Numbered from the stretch's first letter, positions 25,916 through 34,758 are shown. The stretch is DNA of 64,000 nt from Luxibacter massiliensis (GCF_900604355.1 NZ_UWOE01000001.1:2480001-2544000), one strand, 5' to 3'. The notes: a model not told the origin generated them from the sequence alone. A program made the numbers and translations.

Positions 25916-26107
25916 ATGAAAAGGTTAATAAAAATAATGGGAACCCAAGAAAATGACAGCGTAGATATGTTATTTACGTCAAACGATATTTTTGAGTTAC
26001 TTTCACAAATACATGAACTGAAAAACTGTAATCTTGAAGTTATACCGCGTTCGGATAATTCAGTAGAATTTATCATCGGTGAAACTTCATATCAGGTACG
26101 AAACTAA
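25916..26107 (+). CDS. Hypothetical 63-residue protein of the element
   Basis: Starts MKRLIKIMGTQENDSVDM after AAAGGAG (eight bases upstream) and ends FIIGETSYQVRN. It is mixed in character with no membrane segment or known motif. An earlier in-frame ATG at 25832 lacks a ribosome site. It reads rightward like the HTH gene before it and converges on the primase gene; a long hairpin lies just beyond its stop. Confidence 0.5.
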   Translation: MKRLIKIMGTQENDSVDMLFTSNDIFELLSQIHELKNCNLEVIPRSDNSVEFIIGETSYQVRN

Positions 26108-26133
26108 AGAGGAAAGAACTGATAAATGTATAA

Positions 26134-26205
26134 ATAACCATTGAAATCATTGCTTACCATTGCGTATAAATCGAATACAATGGTTTCAATGATTTCAATG
26201 GTTAT
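26134..26205. repeat. Long inverted repeat between convergent genes
   Basis: A perfect 19-bp stem, 26134-26152 against 26187-26205 (ATAACCATTGAAATCATTG and its complement), with an inner pair ACCATTG/CAATGGT continuing the dyad. The CCATTG unit recurs several times. It may be a bidirectional terminator, but its place right beside the primase-helicase gene also fits a replication hairpin. Confidence 0.75.
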
Positions 26206-26212
26206 TAAGATA

Positions 26213-28252
26213 TTAGAAGATACATTCCTCGTCATCTTTATCATATAACGTATTTTGACATATAGTATTTGCTATACCCGGTGTATAATCAGGAAGACTA
26301 TATGAAAAATGATGTTTTTTACCCGCATTTCCATCAGTAGAAGATTTGTATATAATGTTATCGTAACGTAATAGTAAATTTTCTAGTTTCTTCAATTCTC
26401 TTCCCACTGCCTGAGGCGTGTCTTGAATCTCAATTCCATTTTCGCTTGCCATATCAATTAGTTCAGTTGCCTTACCTGCCCATTGATGATTTTCACTTTG
26501 TTTTAGTAAAACAGAAATAGCTTGCACAATTGGATTAGATTCATATTGGTGCTTTTCCTCTTGTTCAGTAAATTCATCTAATTTACCTGACATTCTCCAA
26601 CGAAAACGCATTGAATCAAAGCAAATCATGAAATCGTTCTGTTCTATATCCCGCCCTGTGATATTCATAACAGCGTTTTCAGATGAACGTTTATTTTTGG
26701 TTATGACATAAGCGGTATCAGCAGCCCCCATAATTCCATTTGTACCTGAAATCATATTATATGGATCATCGTCTTTCATCTTACGTGTATGATGAACAAG
26801 AAATATACTTAGATTGTGTTCATCTGCAAATTGTTTTAATTCCCCTATATCCTGATAGTCACTTTGATAGGAGCTTTTTGAAGTTCTCTCCTGTCGCCGT
26901 ATTTTTTGCAATGTATCAATGATAATCAGCTTTATGTCATATTTTTCAATATACATTTTCAGAAGATTTATCAATTCTCCATTGTCTAATGTAGGCGCTT
27001 GTGTCTGAAAGTAGAAATTAGCAGGAGGTGAACTAAGTCCTAAAACTTTATCCATTCTGTCTTGAAGTCTTCTATTACTATCTTCTAATGCGAAATACAA
27101 CACACCAACTGAATGAGTTTCTTTCCCAAGGAATTGTTTTCCAGCCGCAATACTCAATCCCATATCCAGAACAAACCAACTTTTTCCGATTTTCGGAGGA
27201 GCCACAAGAATGGAGGTTCCCTCTGCTAAAATATCCTCTATAAGATATTTAATGGGTGGCAAATCCATATTATGTAATTCTGTAGCGGATATAAGGGAAG
27301 AGATATTTTTATTTGTTACTGTTTTCTTCTTCTCTGTTTTATCGGAATATTGGTGCCTTTTAGAGAGATAATCTAGGTCGTCTTGGATTGCCGTTCTATC
27401 GGAACGAGCTGTATCAATCGTATTTCGTATATAATCATCACGTTCTATCTTTTTTCTATGAGCTTCATCTTTTGTTGCAACGTATGGACTCTCAAAAAAT
27501 GCCTTCCGCACCTTATCAGTATCATTATTACACCAATACATTAATTTACTGAAAAAAGCTAAATCAATTTGACTTTCTGACTTTTGAGGGTCTCGATTTC
27601 CATTCCAAAGTGATTTGAATTTCTTATCCTTTTCAAGACCGATTTTCAAGTAATCTTTATCGTCACTTTGAATAGGAGAGGTAAGATTTTCTGTATCTTT
27701 AGCAGCTGTATTTTTAGTATCTCTTAACATGTATTTATCTAGGATTTTTTGTAAGGAATCCGTTGCTACAGTCACATCATAATTTTTATATAGATTCCCT
27801 GTAATGGTGACATATTTATTAGTAGCACCTGATACATAGATTTCTAATCCACGCTCATTATTCATAGTATAATATTTGTCTTTGGCATATACAAAATTTT
27901 TAGTCTTGAAGATAATACGAATTCCCTCACCACTTGGACTGACTTCCGTATAGCTGTTCATTTCGTTAATAATGTCTTTTGCCATATCCGATAAAATGCC
28001 ATTATTTATACAATGGTCTATATCAATTGCAGAAAATCCATTAAAAATTCCCATGCCCAAACCATCATAACCCTTATTCTCATAATAATTGTAAGCAGTT
28101 TGAAAATTTGTGAAGGTATTTTTATCATTAGTTTTCGCCTTGTAGCCGGTTATCGCACTATATGGAATTTTACCATGGCTTCCATCATACTTCCATACAC
28201 ACCATAAAGCTTGTTCTTTCATCATTTGTGGAATGTTTTTTTGATTTTTCAT
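26213..28252 (-). CDS. Primase-helicase replication protein of the element
   Basis: A 679-aa protein. The N-terminal ~160 residues look like a phage/plasmid primase-polymerase domain: ALWCVWKYDGSHGKIPYS, FSAIDIDHCI with the catalytic-type Asp pair and VSPSGEGIRI. The middle (~350-560) is a RepA-like helicase ATPase with Walker A VAPPKIGKSWF, LYFALEDSNRRLQDR and Walker B KLIIIDTLQKI. The C-terminus resembles a winged-helix tail. The ATG at 28252 is chosen because AAAGGAG is eight bases upstream; an ATG at 28258 is too close. It implies the excised element replicates, at least briefly. A hairpin that hides the ribosome site lies just upstream. Confidence 0.85.
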   Translation of the reverse strand: MKNQKNIPQMMKEQALWCVWKYDGSHGKIPYSAITGYKAKTNDKNTFTNFQTAYNYYENKGYDGLGMGIFNGFSAIDIDHCINNGILSDMAKDIINEMNSYTEVSPSGEGIRIIFKTKNFVYAKDKYYTMNNERGLEIYVSGATNKYVTITGNLYKNYDVTVATDSLQKILDKYMLRDTKNTAAKDTENLTSPIQSDDKDYLKIGLEKDKKFKSLWNGNRDPQKSESQIDLAFFSKLMYWCNNDTDKVRKAFFESPYVATKDEAHRKKIERDDYIRNTIDTARSDRTAIQDDLDYLSKRHQYSDKTEKKKTVTNKNISSLISATELHNMDLPPIKYLIEDILAEGTSILVAPPKIGKSWFVLDMGLSIAAGKQFLGKETHSVGVLYFALEDSNRRLQDRMDKVLGLSSPPANFYFQTQAPTLDNGELINLLKMYIEKYDIKLIIIDTLQKIRRQERTSKSSYQSDYQDIGELKQFADEHNLSIFLVHHTRKMKDDDPYNMISGTNGIMGAADTAYVITKNKRSSENAVMNITGRDIEQNDFMICFDSMRFRWRMSGKLDEFTEQEEKHQYESNPIVQAISVLLKQSENHQWAGKATELIDMASENGIEIQDTPQAVGRELKKLENLLLRYDNIIYKSSTDGNAGKKHHFSYSLPDYTPGIANTICQNTLYDKDDEECIF

Positions 28253-28261
28253 AATCATTAC

Positions 28262-28299
28262 TCCTTTCGGTTTGTTAGTTTATATAACTACCGAAAGGA
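28262..28299 (-). promoter_or_regulatory. Hairpin covering the primase ribosome site
   Basis: TCCTTTCGGT (28262-28271) and ACCGAAAGGA (28290-28299) are perfect 10-bp inverted arms. In the minus-strand transcript one arm contains the AAAGGA of the primase-helicase ribosome site, so the stem could limit its translation; it could also be a protein-binding dyad. Confidence 0.55.
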
Positions 28300-28614
28300 T
28301 TTTGAATTTCTTTGATTTTGCTTTCTGATAGTGCCATTTTTGAGCAAAAAACAGCACTATGCACAAAAAATCGCAGATAAAATACGCTTTTCGAATGAAA
28401 AGCAGGAAAAATTTCGTGAATTATTACCAATTCAAAAAATGACGATTTACCGATATTCAATATGATATTGGGATTTACCGATGATTTTAATAATCAATTC
28501 ATTGATGATAAGTATTCGACGATTATAGAAATATAAACAGGAAGCTTTTGCGTGATTATTCTTTTGCAACTGTTTTTCAGGTGTATTTTTATCCTGAATC
28601 ACCCTATACGGAGT
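28300..28614. other. Right end of the element, no independent gene; recombinase tail in circular form
   Basis: No separate gene is supported here. It holds a direct repeat GATTTACCGAT at 28444-28454 and 28472-28482. Read leftward from 28614 in the frame that follows the attachment core, it encodes 55 residues up to a stop near 28447, which would become the recombinase C-terminus after circularisation. Confidence 0.5.
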
Positions 28615-28628
28615 TACCACTCCGTATA
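28605..28628. repeat. Right attachment core (28615-28625) within a perfect dyad
   Basis: The core TACCACTCCGT is repeated from 19251-19261. Around it TATACGGAGT (28605-28614) and ACTCCGTATA (28619-28628) form a 10-bp inverted repeat about a four-base centre that spans element and host DNA. Such dyad symmetry is expected where recombinase dimers bind. Confidence 0.8.
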
Positions 28629-29297
28629 CACCCTGTTCAAGGTAAAAGACATAATTGCCAGTACATTTGCACGTATAGTATCTGCAGGCCAGGTGGCATA
28701 GATTTCACTGGAGGCCACATTTTTAATGTAATCTTTGTATTTCACATAATAATTCTTAGCAGTTGAATCTCTGGGAGAACCGTCATGGACTACAATATAC
28801 TCTGGCACAACTACCCTGCTAAGTACAATTTCTCCCGTCTCATTGACAGGCTTTATTTCGTCCTCTGCTATCTTTGGGGGATACTCCTCATATAAAGTAT
28901 GCCCTGGAATCACAAACACCTGCTCATCCCTGCCAGTCTGGTCGTCAGGGCGCAGCCTCACATTTTGTATTGCCTTTACGTCAGGCAGGATCTCAGCTCC
29001 CGCTATACTCATTGTCTCATAGCCTGGAGCACGGATTTCCAGCGTATATTCTGAATAAGGCTGCTCTTCTATAGCGGGATTCAGGCTGTATTCCAGGGGC
29101 GGCGAAGCCAAATCCAATATTTCCGTCTGCCCGGATGTGTCTGTGCTGACCTCCTCCAGAGTACTCTCCGGTACCCCTGTATATGAAATGGAAATAGTTG
29201 CCCCTGTAATAGGAAGGGATGTAATTTCTGAGGTTACGTTCACCTGCAGCTGGCCCTTGTATGTTGAATCATTCTGCATTGCCTTTAAAACTTTCAT
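28614..29297 (-). pseudogene. 5' part of the split SpoIID-like/peptidoglycan-binding gene
   Basis: Encodes 227 residues and then meets a stop at the element boundary. The start follows AAGGAG. Residues 15-95 form a beta-rich segment like a carboxypeptidase regulatory repeat (ITSLPITGATISISYTG); from about 170 a SpoIID-like amidase-enhancer/lytic transglycosylase domain begins (VASSEIYATWPADTIRANVL), with the family's conserved Glu in SSEI. The domain continues in the piece at 18668-19252. SpoIID-type proteins remodel peptidoglycan at the cell surface, often in sporulation. No signal peptide is visible in the N-terminus. Confidence 0.85.
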
Positions 29298-29401
29298 AGC
29301 TCTCCTTACACAATAAATCGTCTCTATTATATATATGATTCATTGTGCCAAAAGGTGACTCTGCCGGAAAAGGAAATCCATCCCCACCTGTAATATTTCC
29401 T

Positions 29402-30880
29402 CTATAAATTTAATTCATCCATATTGAGCTTCAGGCCCCTTAAATAACAGTCATACATCCTTGCCGCAGGCAATTGCCTGATTTGAATCTTTTCCAGTCC
29501 AAGAGCCGAAAGCATATCTATCCTTACAGAACCTTTTTCAATAATGGCATTCTCTTCTGTGGGCAAGAGAAAACAGTTCCTGGCCCTGCTTATTTTATTT
29601 GCCTCAATAAATTCCCTGTATGCCAGTTGGTATAAGTACTGTTTTGTTATATCGCCTACGCCCGGCTGGCCCATCAGTGCTTTTTCGGGTTCCAGCTGCA
29701 CTGTATAATACTTGGCGTCAAATATAGCAAAAGTAAACTCCCCCTGCTCACTGTAAATACTTATTAAATCAGGAGCCAATGTTTTATGTGCTTCCTTTTC
29801 AAATTCTGTACGGCAGGCATCATACCCTGTCCAAATAGGTTTTCCGATAATCTCTATCAATTCATATTCTGCCGTATAGGATGCATTTGCCGGAACTACC
29901 AGGTTTCCTGGCAGATTTAACGCTCCCAATTGTGTATGGAGCTGATTATCCATAACTTCCGCACAGACCTTCTCCCATACAAGATTAAAACTAGCCGTTC
30001 CGAATATACCAAAGTTATACACATCATCGATGGCCCCCTGGTTAGAAATAAATGAGGCAAGGGCCTTTAATATGGCTTGTTTACGTGTATTAAACTGCAC
30101 ATTCATTTCTTTTTCCAGCCGGTATATAATATAAGTATCTTCTCCAAAAAAATCTGGTTTTTCATCAGATAATTTAGTCTCTTCCATTCCAAACAGATCC
30201 AACAGACCCGCCTCATTTAATTCCATGCTGCATACAGACAACACACATTTATGAAGGCGCTGAAAATAGTCGCCCTCATCCTGAATTCGTTTCTTTGTCT
30301 GTAGCTCCACATAATATGGCTTGTTCTTTACAAGAACGGGGTATGTATTATGTACTGTTTCATCCCAATGTATCTCACCTGGGCCATTTGTTTCTATTAT
30401 ATCCCTCATATTTGTATAAAGGCCATTTTCGTAATAATCTCCCAATAAAAACAACATAATGCCCAGCCTGTTAAATACAGAGGCATCTCCTCCCTCATAA
30501 TATATCTGTATAATCTGCTTGTTTGTATTATACTTTTGCAAAACCTGCAGAATCTGCTTCAGTTCTGCCGCAGGTTCACTGGATTTCGACAGATATTTGG
30601 GATAACACTTTAATATCCTCCCCTCAATTATGATGATTCCTACAACAGTAAAAATATACAGGCTCTTATCCCCAGGCTCTTCTGCAGTACTGATTTCAAA
30701 GTCTTCCTCAGTTAAGTCTGTCATATCTCTCTGTTCTCGTGTATTTTTTACAGTTTTTAGGACACCATATTCTTTCAGCCGCCTTGCCATACGAATCATG
30801 TCCGCCTCAGAACAGTCCAGGATCTCTTTTAGCTCTTTCTTAGTATACCTTTTCTGTTCTCTAACAAACTTTGATTTCAT
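29402..30880 (-). CDS. LlaJI-type restriction endonuclease subunit (R2)
   Basis: A 492-aa protein: a winged-helix N-terminus (TKKELKEILDCSEADMIRMA), a long middle and a C-terminal nuclease of PD-(D/E)xK type in LAPDLISIYS...FAIFDAKYYTVQ, where D, D and K fit the active site. Its placement after an McrB-like ATPase and two C5-cytosine methyltransferases, in the same order as the LlaJI operon, supports the call. Its ATG overlaps the ATPase stop by four bases. It probably cuts DNA together with the ATPase subunit when the site is unmethylated. Confidence 0.85.
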   Translation of the reverse strand: MKSKFVREQKRYTKKELKEILDCSEADMIRMARRLKEYGVLKTVKNTREQRDMTDLTEEDFEISTAEEPGDKSLYIFTVVGIIIIEGRILKCYPKYLSKSSEPAAELKQILQVLQKYNTNKQIIQIYYEGGDASVFNRLGIMLFLLGDYYENGLYTNMRDIIETNGPGEIHWDETVHNTYPVLVKNKPYYVELQTKKRIQDEGDYFQRLHKCVLSVCSMELNEAGLLDLFGMEETKLSDEKPDFFGEDTYIIYRLEKEMNVQFNTRKQAILKALASFISNQGAIDDVYNFGIFGTASFNLVWEKVCAEVMDNQLHTQLGALNLPGNLVVPANASYTAEYELIEIIGKPIWTGYDACRTEFEKEAHKTLAPDLISIYSEQGEFTFAIFDAKYYTVQLEPEKALMGQPGVGDITKQYLYQLAYREFIEANKISRARNCFLLPTEENAIIEKGSVRIDMLSALGLEKIQIRQLPAARMYDCYLRGLKLNMDELNL

Positions 30881-32526
30881 TCAGCTTCCTCCCCGGCTCC
30901 TAGGGAAGTACCCGCGCCCTCTGGTGCAGCAGGCTGCAGAGGCTTTTCATTAAATCTGCTTTTTATTTTATCAGAAAAGATAAAAACACCTTTCTCCTCA
31001 AACTCCGCACATATTTCCGAGTATCTAAGCGCCCTATCCCTATGCAGGCATCCTGCAAAAATTGTATCTCTCTTATGCCTGGCCGCATCCTCGAACAAAT
31101 ACATGATTACTTTACTTTTAAAAGCATCAATAAATGAGTCCGTATCAATTTCCCCCTCCTCGGGAATAATGCTTTTGGACAAAAAATATGGACCCAATAA
31201 TTTATCTTCATTAATTTTATGATCAGATAACTCGTCATTGATAGCTTTTCTCAACTCATTCCATTCAATCACACGGCTATTGGCCTCTCCTCTCCCGAGA
31301 ATCACCTTTTTACCTCTTATTTTTTCATCGTTATCATCAATTCCCAGATATGTAAAATCCCATCTTCTTTTAAATGCTGTATCCATTGGGAATACACCCT
31401 GGTCTGCACTATTCATTGTAGCCCAGATAAACATATTCCCAGGTATCCTGACAGAGCAATAGTCTTCTGGCAAACCGCCCAGCACATCCGGCCTGGCCAG
31501 GTACTCTCTCATATCCTTGGAGGGCGTTATAGGATATTCACTTACATAGTTTTCCCTGTCTAAAAGCTGAAACACATCTCCAAATACTGCGGCCACATTG
31601 GCCCTGTTTATTTCTTCAATTATCAAAAGGTAAGGTTTCACATGGTCTGTCCTGCCGCTCTTGACTGCCTCAACATAGATCCTCATAAATGGCCCCGGCA
31701 CATACGCATAAGTAATGGAATCTTTCCCATCCGAATCTTTATATGGGACAGGCTTATATGTGCCCACAAAATTCGCATAAGAATAATCTGGATGAAAGGT
31801 GACACGTTCATAATTTGTATCCTCATCCTCCCCCAGCAGGCTCTTACGGTCCTGGTTCAGGGTATAGCTTTTCCCAGTCCCCGGGGCGCCAAATAAGATA
31901 CGGTTGCGGGGAAAATCGCTTTCAAATACTAGTTCCTCTTTATTAAGATGGCCCAAATCACCTACAGAATCCTCCCCTTCGGAGTACCCATGGAAATCCT
32001 TATAATTTTCCAAATAATAAAAAATAAACTCTGGCCTAAATCCCACAAGCTTCCTGGCCTTATCCACACAAACACCAATATTTTTAGCTTTCAGGAGGAT
32101 ATCATTCACAAACACACCCCGGATACTGGGATTTGTTTTATAATTTATCTTCTCATCAACAGGGTATCCCACAATAATTGCATCCTGGATATCGTCATCC
32201 TCCTCGAAAACATAAAAACCTAAAATCAGCGTCACCCCATCCTTATACTCGCGGGGATCCATCTTGCTCAGCTGTATTTTCTTCTCATAGGGGCTCCTGC
32301 TTTCGTTTCTAATGTTTCCTGCAAATAAATCAATATCAAAAGCATCGCCCAGAGGACTCTCCAGCTTTATATTCCAATGCACACTATGTTTACCAAGTAC
32401 AGTATAGCTCCATCCATATTGAGAGAACAATTCCTGGATCAGAACTTCTAATTTATTGCTTAATGCAGTTGTCTTCTGTACTATTTCGCCATCATGGTTA
32501 ATTTCATAACGAGTATTATCTGCCAT
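30877..32526 (-). CDS. McrB-like AAA+ NTPase subunit of the LlaJI-type system (R1)
   Basis: A 549-aa protein with an N-terminal DNA-recognition part (1-~190) and an AAA+ motor: Walker A LFGAPGTGKSYTL near 211-223, Walker B YLLIIEEINRANVAAVFGDV, and the McrB-type signature WATMNSADQGVFPMDTAF with TMNSAD followed by an arginine-rich FKRRWDF. McrB motors use GTP; the MNxxD motif suggests the same here. It is needed for restriction together with the nuclease encoded next (ATGA overlap). It overlaps the second methyltransferase gene by 11 bases, so all four genes are coupled. Confidence 0.88.
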   Translation of the reverse strand: MADNTRYEINHDGEIVQKTTALSNKLEVLIQELFSQYGWSYTVLGKHSVHWNIKLESPLGDAFDIDLFAGNIRNESRSPYEKKIQLSKMDPREYKDGVTLILGFYVFEEDDDIQDAIIVGYPVDEKINYKTNPSIRGVFVNDILLKAKNIGVCVDKARKLVGFRPEFIFYYLENYKDFHGYSEGEDSVGDLGHLNKEELVFESDFPRNRILFGAPGTGKSYTLNQDRKSLLGEDEDTNYERVTFHPDYSYANFVGTYKPVPYKDSDGKDSITYAYVPGPFMRIYVEAVKSGRTDHVKPYLLIIEEINRANVAAVFGDVFQLLDRENYVSEYPITPSKDMREYLARPDVLGGLPEDYCSVRIPGNMFIWATMNSADQGVFPMDTAFKRRWDFTYLGIDDNDEKIRGKKVILGRGEANSRVIEWNELRKAINDELSDHKINEDKLLGPYFLSKSIIPEEGEIDTDSFIDAFKSKVIMYLFEDAARHKRDTIFAGCLHRDRALRYSEICAEFEEKGVFIFSDKIKSRFNEKPLQPAAPEGAGTSLGAGEEAE

Positions 32527-33568
32527 GGAAATATACCTCCTTTATCCTTGAAGCCAGAATATATGCCATCTTCACAGGCACTGCATTTCCAATTTGCCTC
32601 CATTGTTCCTTCATCTCTCCAGTCAGGATGTACTCATCAGGAAAGGTCTGCAGCCTTTTCAGTTCTTCTATCCTCAGAAACCGGTTCCTCCAATGAAACG
32701 GTCCCTGGTTATTTGAGAAGCTTGCCTGTATTGTCCAGGATGGCCTGTCTGGAGTTAGTTTTAAAAGAAAGGTCCAATATCGTGACTTCCATTTGAATTT
32801 TGGCTCAGGATAGCCTCTCTTTTCAGTAAAGTACAAATAATTGCTGCCGGCCGGTATCTCTAAAAGCAATTCGTAATCCTTTGCCCCGGGCCTCTGCAGT
32901 GATTCTTCTTCAGTAATATTGTCAAAATCCCCTATGGCCTCCCCACAGGTAACCCATGGGAGCTTATTTGTATTCTTCTGGGGATCCCCATGGGTTTCTT
33001 TTGGGAACACAAATTTAGGAAGTCCTTTTAAGCTCCCCACACAGAAAAATCTTTTTCTTGTCTGAGGCACCCCATAATCTGCACAGTTGACTACTCTGCA
33101 GGATATATTGTAACCAAGCATTTCTGCCTTTTCCTTCAAAAACTCAAATTCCTCCTGATGGGTTTTGAAAGTAAAGCCATCCACATTCTCAAATAAAAAT
33201 ACTTTTGGCTTTAGTTCTTCTAAAGCCCTGAAATATTCAGGGACTGCAAAACCCGCATGTTCATCCTCAAATCCCTTGGCCTTGCCCACTAAATAGTGTC
33301 TTGTCTGGCTATAGGGGGGACAGGGAGGCCCGCCGATCAGACAATCAATTTCGCCAAACCTCTTCTTTAATTCTTTAAAATCAATTTGTCTCACATCCCC
33401 ATTAAATACTTCGTCAGCCATATGATTCTCTATTAGGGTATTACAAGCAACGTCCCAGACATCTGACGCATACAGTGTATGGAAGCCAGCCTGTCCAAAC
33501 CCGATATCCAAACCCCCGGCCCCTGAAAAGAGGCTGATAATCCGGGGTTCCTTTATATCCATCTGCAT
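32516..33568 (-). CDS. DNA (cytosine-5-)-methyltransferase, second of the LlaJI-type pair
   Basis: A 350-aa C5-cytosine methyltransferase: motif I ISLFSGAGGLDIGFGQAG, motif IV GGPPCPPYSQTR with the catalytic Cys near residue 82, motif VI LFENVDGF, motif VIII-type QTRKRFFCVGS and motif X QIGNAVPVKMA. The motif IV variant PPCPPYS differs from the partner's PPCQPFS. It overlaps the first methyltransferase gene by 16 bases and the ATPase gene by 11. With two methyltransferases the system can protect each strand of an asymmetric site; the site is not readable from sequence. Confidence 0.95.
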   Translation of the reverse strand: MQMDIKEPRIISLFSGAGGLDIGFGQAGFHTLYASDVWDVACNTLIENHMADEVFNGDVRQIDFKELKKRFGEIDCLIGGPPCPPYSQTRHYLVGKAKGFEDEHAGFAVPEYFRALEELKPKVFLFENVDGFTFKTHQEEFEFLKEKAEMLGYNISCRVVNCADYGVPQTRKRFFCVGSLKGLPKFVFPKETHGDPQKNTNKLPWVTCGEAIGDFDNITEEESLQRPGAKDYELLLEIPAGSNYLYFTEKRGYPEPKFKWKSRYWTFLLKLTPDRPSWTIQASFSNNQGPFHWRNRFLRIEELKRLQTFPDEYILTGEMKEQWRQIGNAVPVKMAYILASRIKEVYFHGR

Positions 33569-34758
33569 AATTCATCAACCACCTTTTTTGCTAATAATGG
33601 AGGGACTGCATTGCCGATCTGCTTATGCTGTGAACTCACACTTCCATAAAAGACATAATCATCGGGAAATGTTTGTATTGCAGCAAGTTCTCTTATATTT
33701 AGCCTCCTGCTTTTCCAATGGAAAGGGCCCTCCCAATGTCCAGGACTGGCAATCACTGTCCAGGAGGGCAGAAAGGGATGCAGTTTCAATAGAGAAAGCC
33801 AGTATCTTTTTCCAGCCACAAACACGGGATCCGGATGGTTTGCGCGCTGGGTCAGGGCAATATAGTTTTTTCCATATGGAATGCAGGTTAATTCATGTTC
33901 CCATTTCCCCTCTGCCTCAAGTTTCTCACCTATACAATATGCAGGCGCATCAAATTTACCTATCCAGTCAATTACACGCTCATATGGCCGTAAAGCCGGA
34001 TTTTCAAGGACTTCTTTCTCCGACCCGTGAGTTTGGGGAAGCAAGGCCTGTATATCCTTTTTGCTTGCCAGGAAGAACACCCTTTTTCTCTTCTGGGGAA
34101 TACCATATTCTGCTGCATTGAGCCTCAGCATTGAGCACTTGTATCCCAGCTTATCCATATTTTCTTCTATCACATTTACCGCCTCTTTATTAGAGGGGTG
34201 AAGTATACTCTCCACATTTTCCAGGACAAAGCCGTCTGGCTTCAGTTCAGAAATAATTTTAAAATAAGGTTCAATCAGGTTTCTAGGATCCTGGCTGGAA
34301 TTCCGTTTCTCATTGGTGACCCAATAACCGGCCTTAGAAAAGGGCTGGCAGGGCGGCCCGCCAATTATAATCAGCTTCTCAGGTTTTTCTCTGTCCAGTA
34401 TTTCTTTATAATGGGCACCTGTTATCTGGGTAATATCACCAGCTTCATGCAATGTATCGTGAAAAAAAGAATTCATCTTTAAAGTTTCAACGCTGTCCTC
34501 AAATATATCCAAACTTGCAAGAACCTTTACGCCTGCCAGCTGTGCGCCAATGTCCAGACCGCCTGCACCCGAAAACATGCTGATGGCTTTTATGCCCGGC
34601 CGGTATTTTGTCTCCAGGCCATTCACCGTATAACCCTTATGCTCAAAGGGAATTATAATATTTCCGCTGCCGTCTAAGTCAAATGCTGCAAGCATCTCCT
34701 CCCTCTGATGGGGAGTGATATTCTCAAAATACTGCTTTTCTATTTTATAAGTTGACAT
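33553..34758 (-). CDS. DNA (cytosine-5-)-methyltransferase, first of the LlaJI-type pair
   Basis: A 401-aa C5-cytosine methyltransferase with about 60 extra N-terminal residues. Motif I AISMFSGAGGLDIGAQLAG, motif IV GGPPCQPFSKAGYW with the catalytic Cys near residue 139, motif VI VLENVES, motif VIII PQKRKRVFFLAS and motif X QIGNAVPPLLAK. It opens the four-gene restriction-modification operon, ensuring methylation before the nuclease is made. The N-terminal HQREEMLAAFDLDG segment may be a regulatory or DNA-binding extension. The gene starts 146 bp after the glycyl radical enzyme stop on the same strand. Confidence 0.95.
   Translation of the reverse strand: MSTYKIEKQYFENITPHQREEMLAAFDLDGSGNIIIPFEHKGYTVNGLETKYRPGIKAISMFSGAGGLDIGAQLAGVKVLASLDIFEDSVETLKMNSFFHDTLHEAGDITQITGAHYKEILDREKPEKLIIIGGPPCQPFSKAGYWVTNEKRNSSQDPRNLIEPYFKIISELKPDGFVLENVESILHPSNKEAVNVIEENMDKLGYKCSMLRLNAAEYGIPQKRKRVFFLASKKDIQALLPQTHGSEKEVLENPALRPYERVIDWIGKFDAPAYCIGEKLEAEGKWEHELTCIPYGKNYIALTQRANHPDPVFVAGKRYWLSLLKLHPFLPSWTVIASPGHWEGPFHWKSRRLNIRELAAIQTFPDDYVFYGSVSSQHKQIGNAVPPLLAKKVVDELCRWI

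Larger units (their letters stand above)
19251..28625. mobile_element. 9.36 kb integrated element with serine recombinase, primase-helicase and cargo operon
   Basis: Bounded by the 11-bp direct repeat TACCACTCCGT and clearly more AT-rich than the flanks. Contents from left: large serine recombinase, TnpW-like protein, small resolvase, terminator, cargo operon (cysteine-rich lipoprotein, coiled-coil membrane protein, HhH glycosylase-like protein, HTH repressor), divergent HTH regulator, a 63-residue protein, a 19-bp-stem hairpin and a primase-helicase. No conjugation, relaxase, capsid or terminase genes are visible. The primase-helicase with opposed repressors resembles satellite or mobilisable-element replication modules, so it is best called a small integrative element or phage satellite of unknown type. 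Confidence 0.9.

Noticed and set aside
28275..28460. 61-codon minus-strand frame at the element's right end
   Set aside because: No ribosome site and low-complexity hydrophobic composition; the region is better explained as the attachment arm and recombinase tail frame.
19251..28625. Element as a conjugative transposon (ICE)
   Set aside because: No relaxase, coupling protein or type IV secretion genes; too small.
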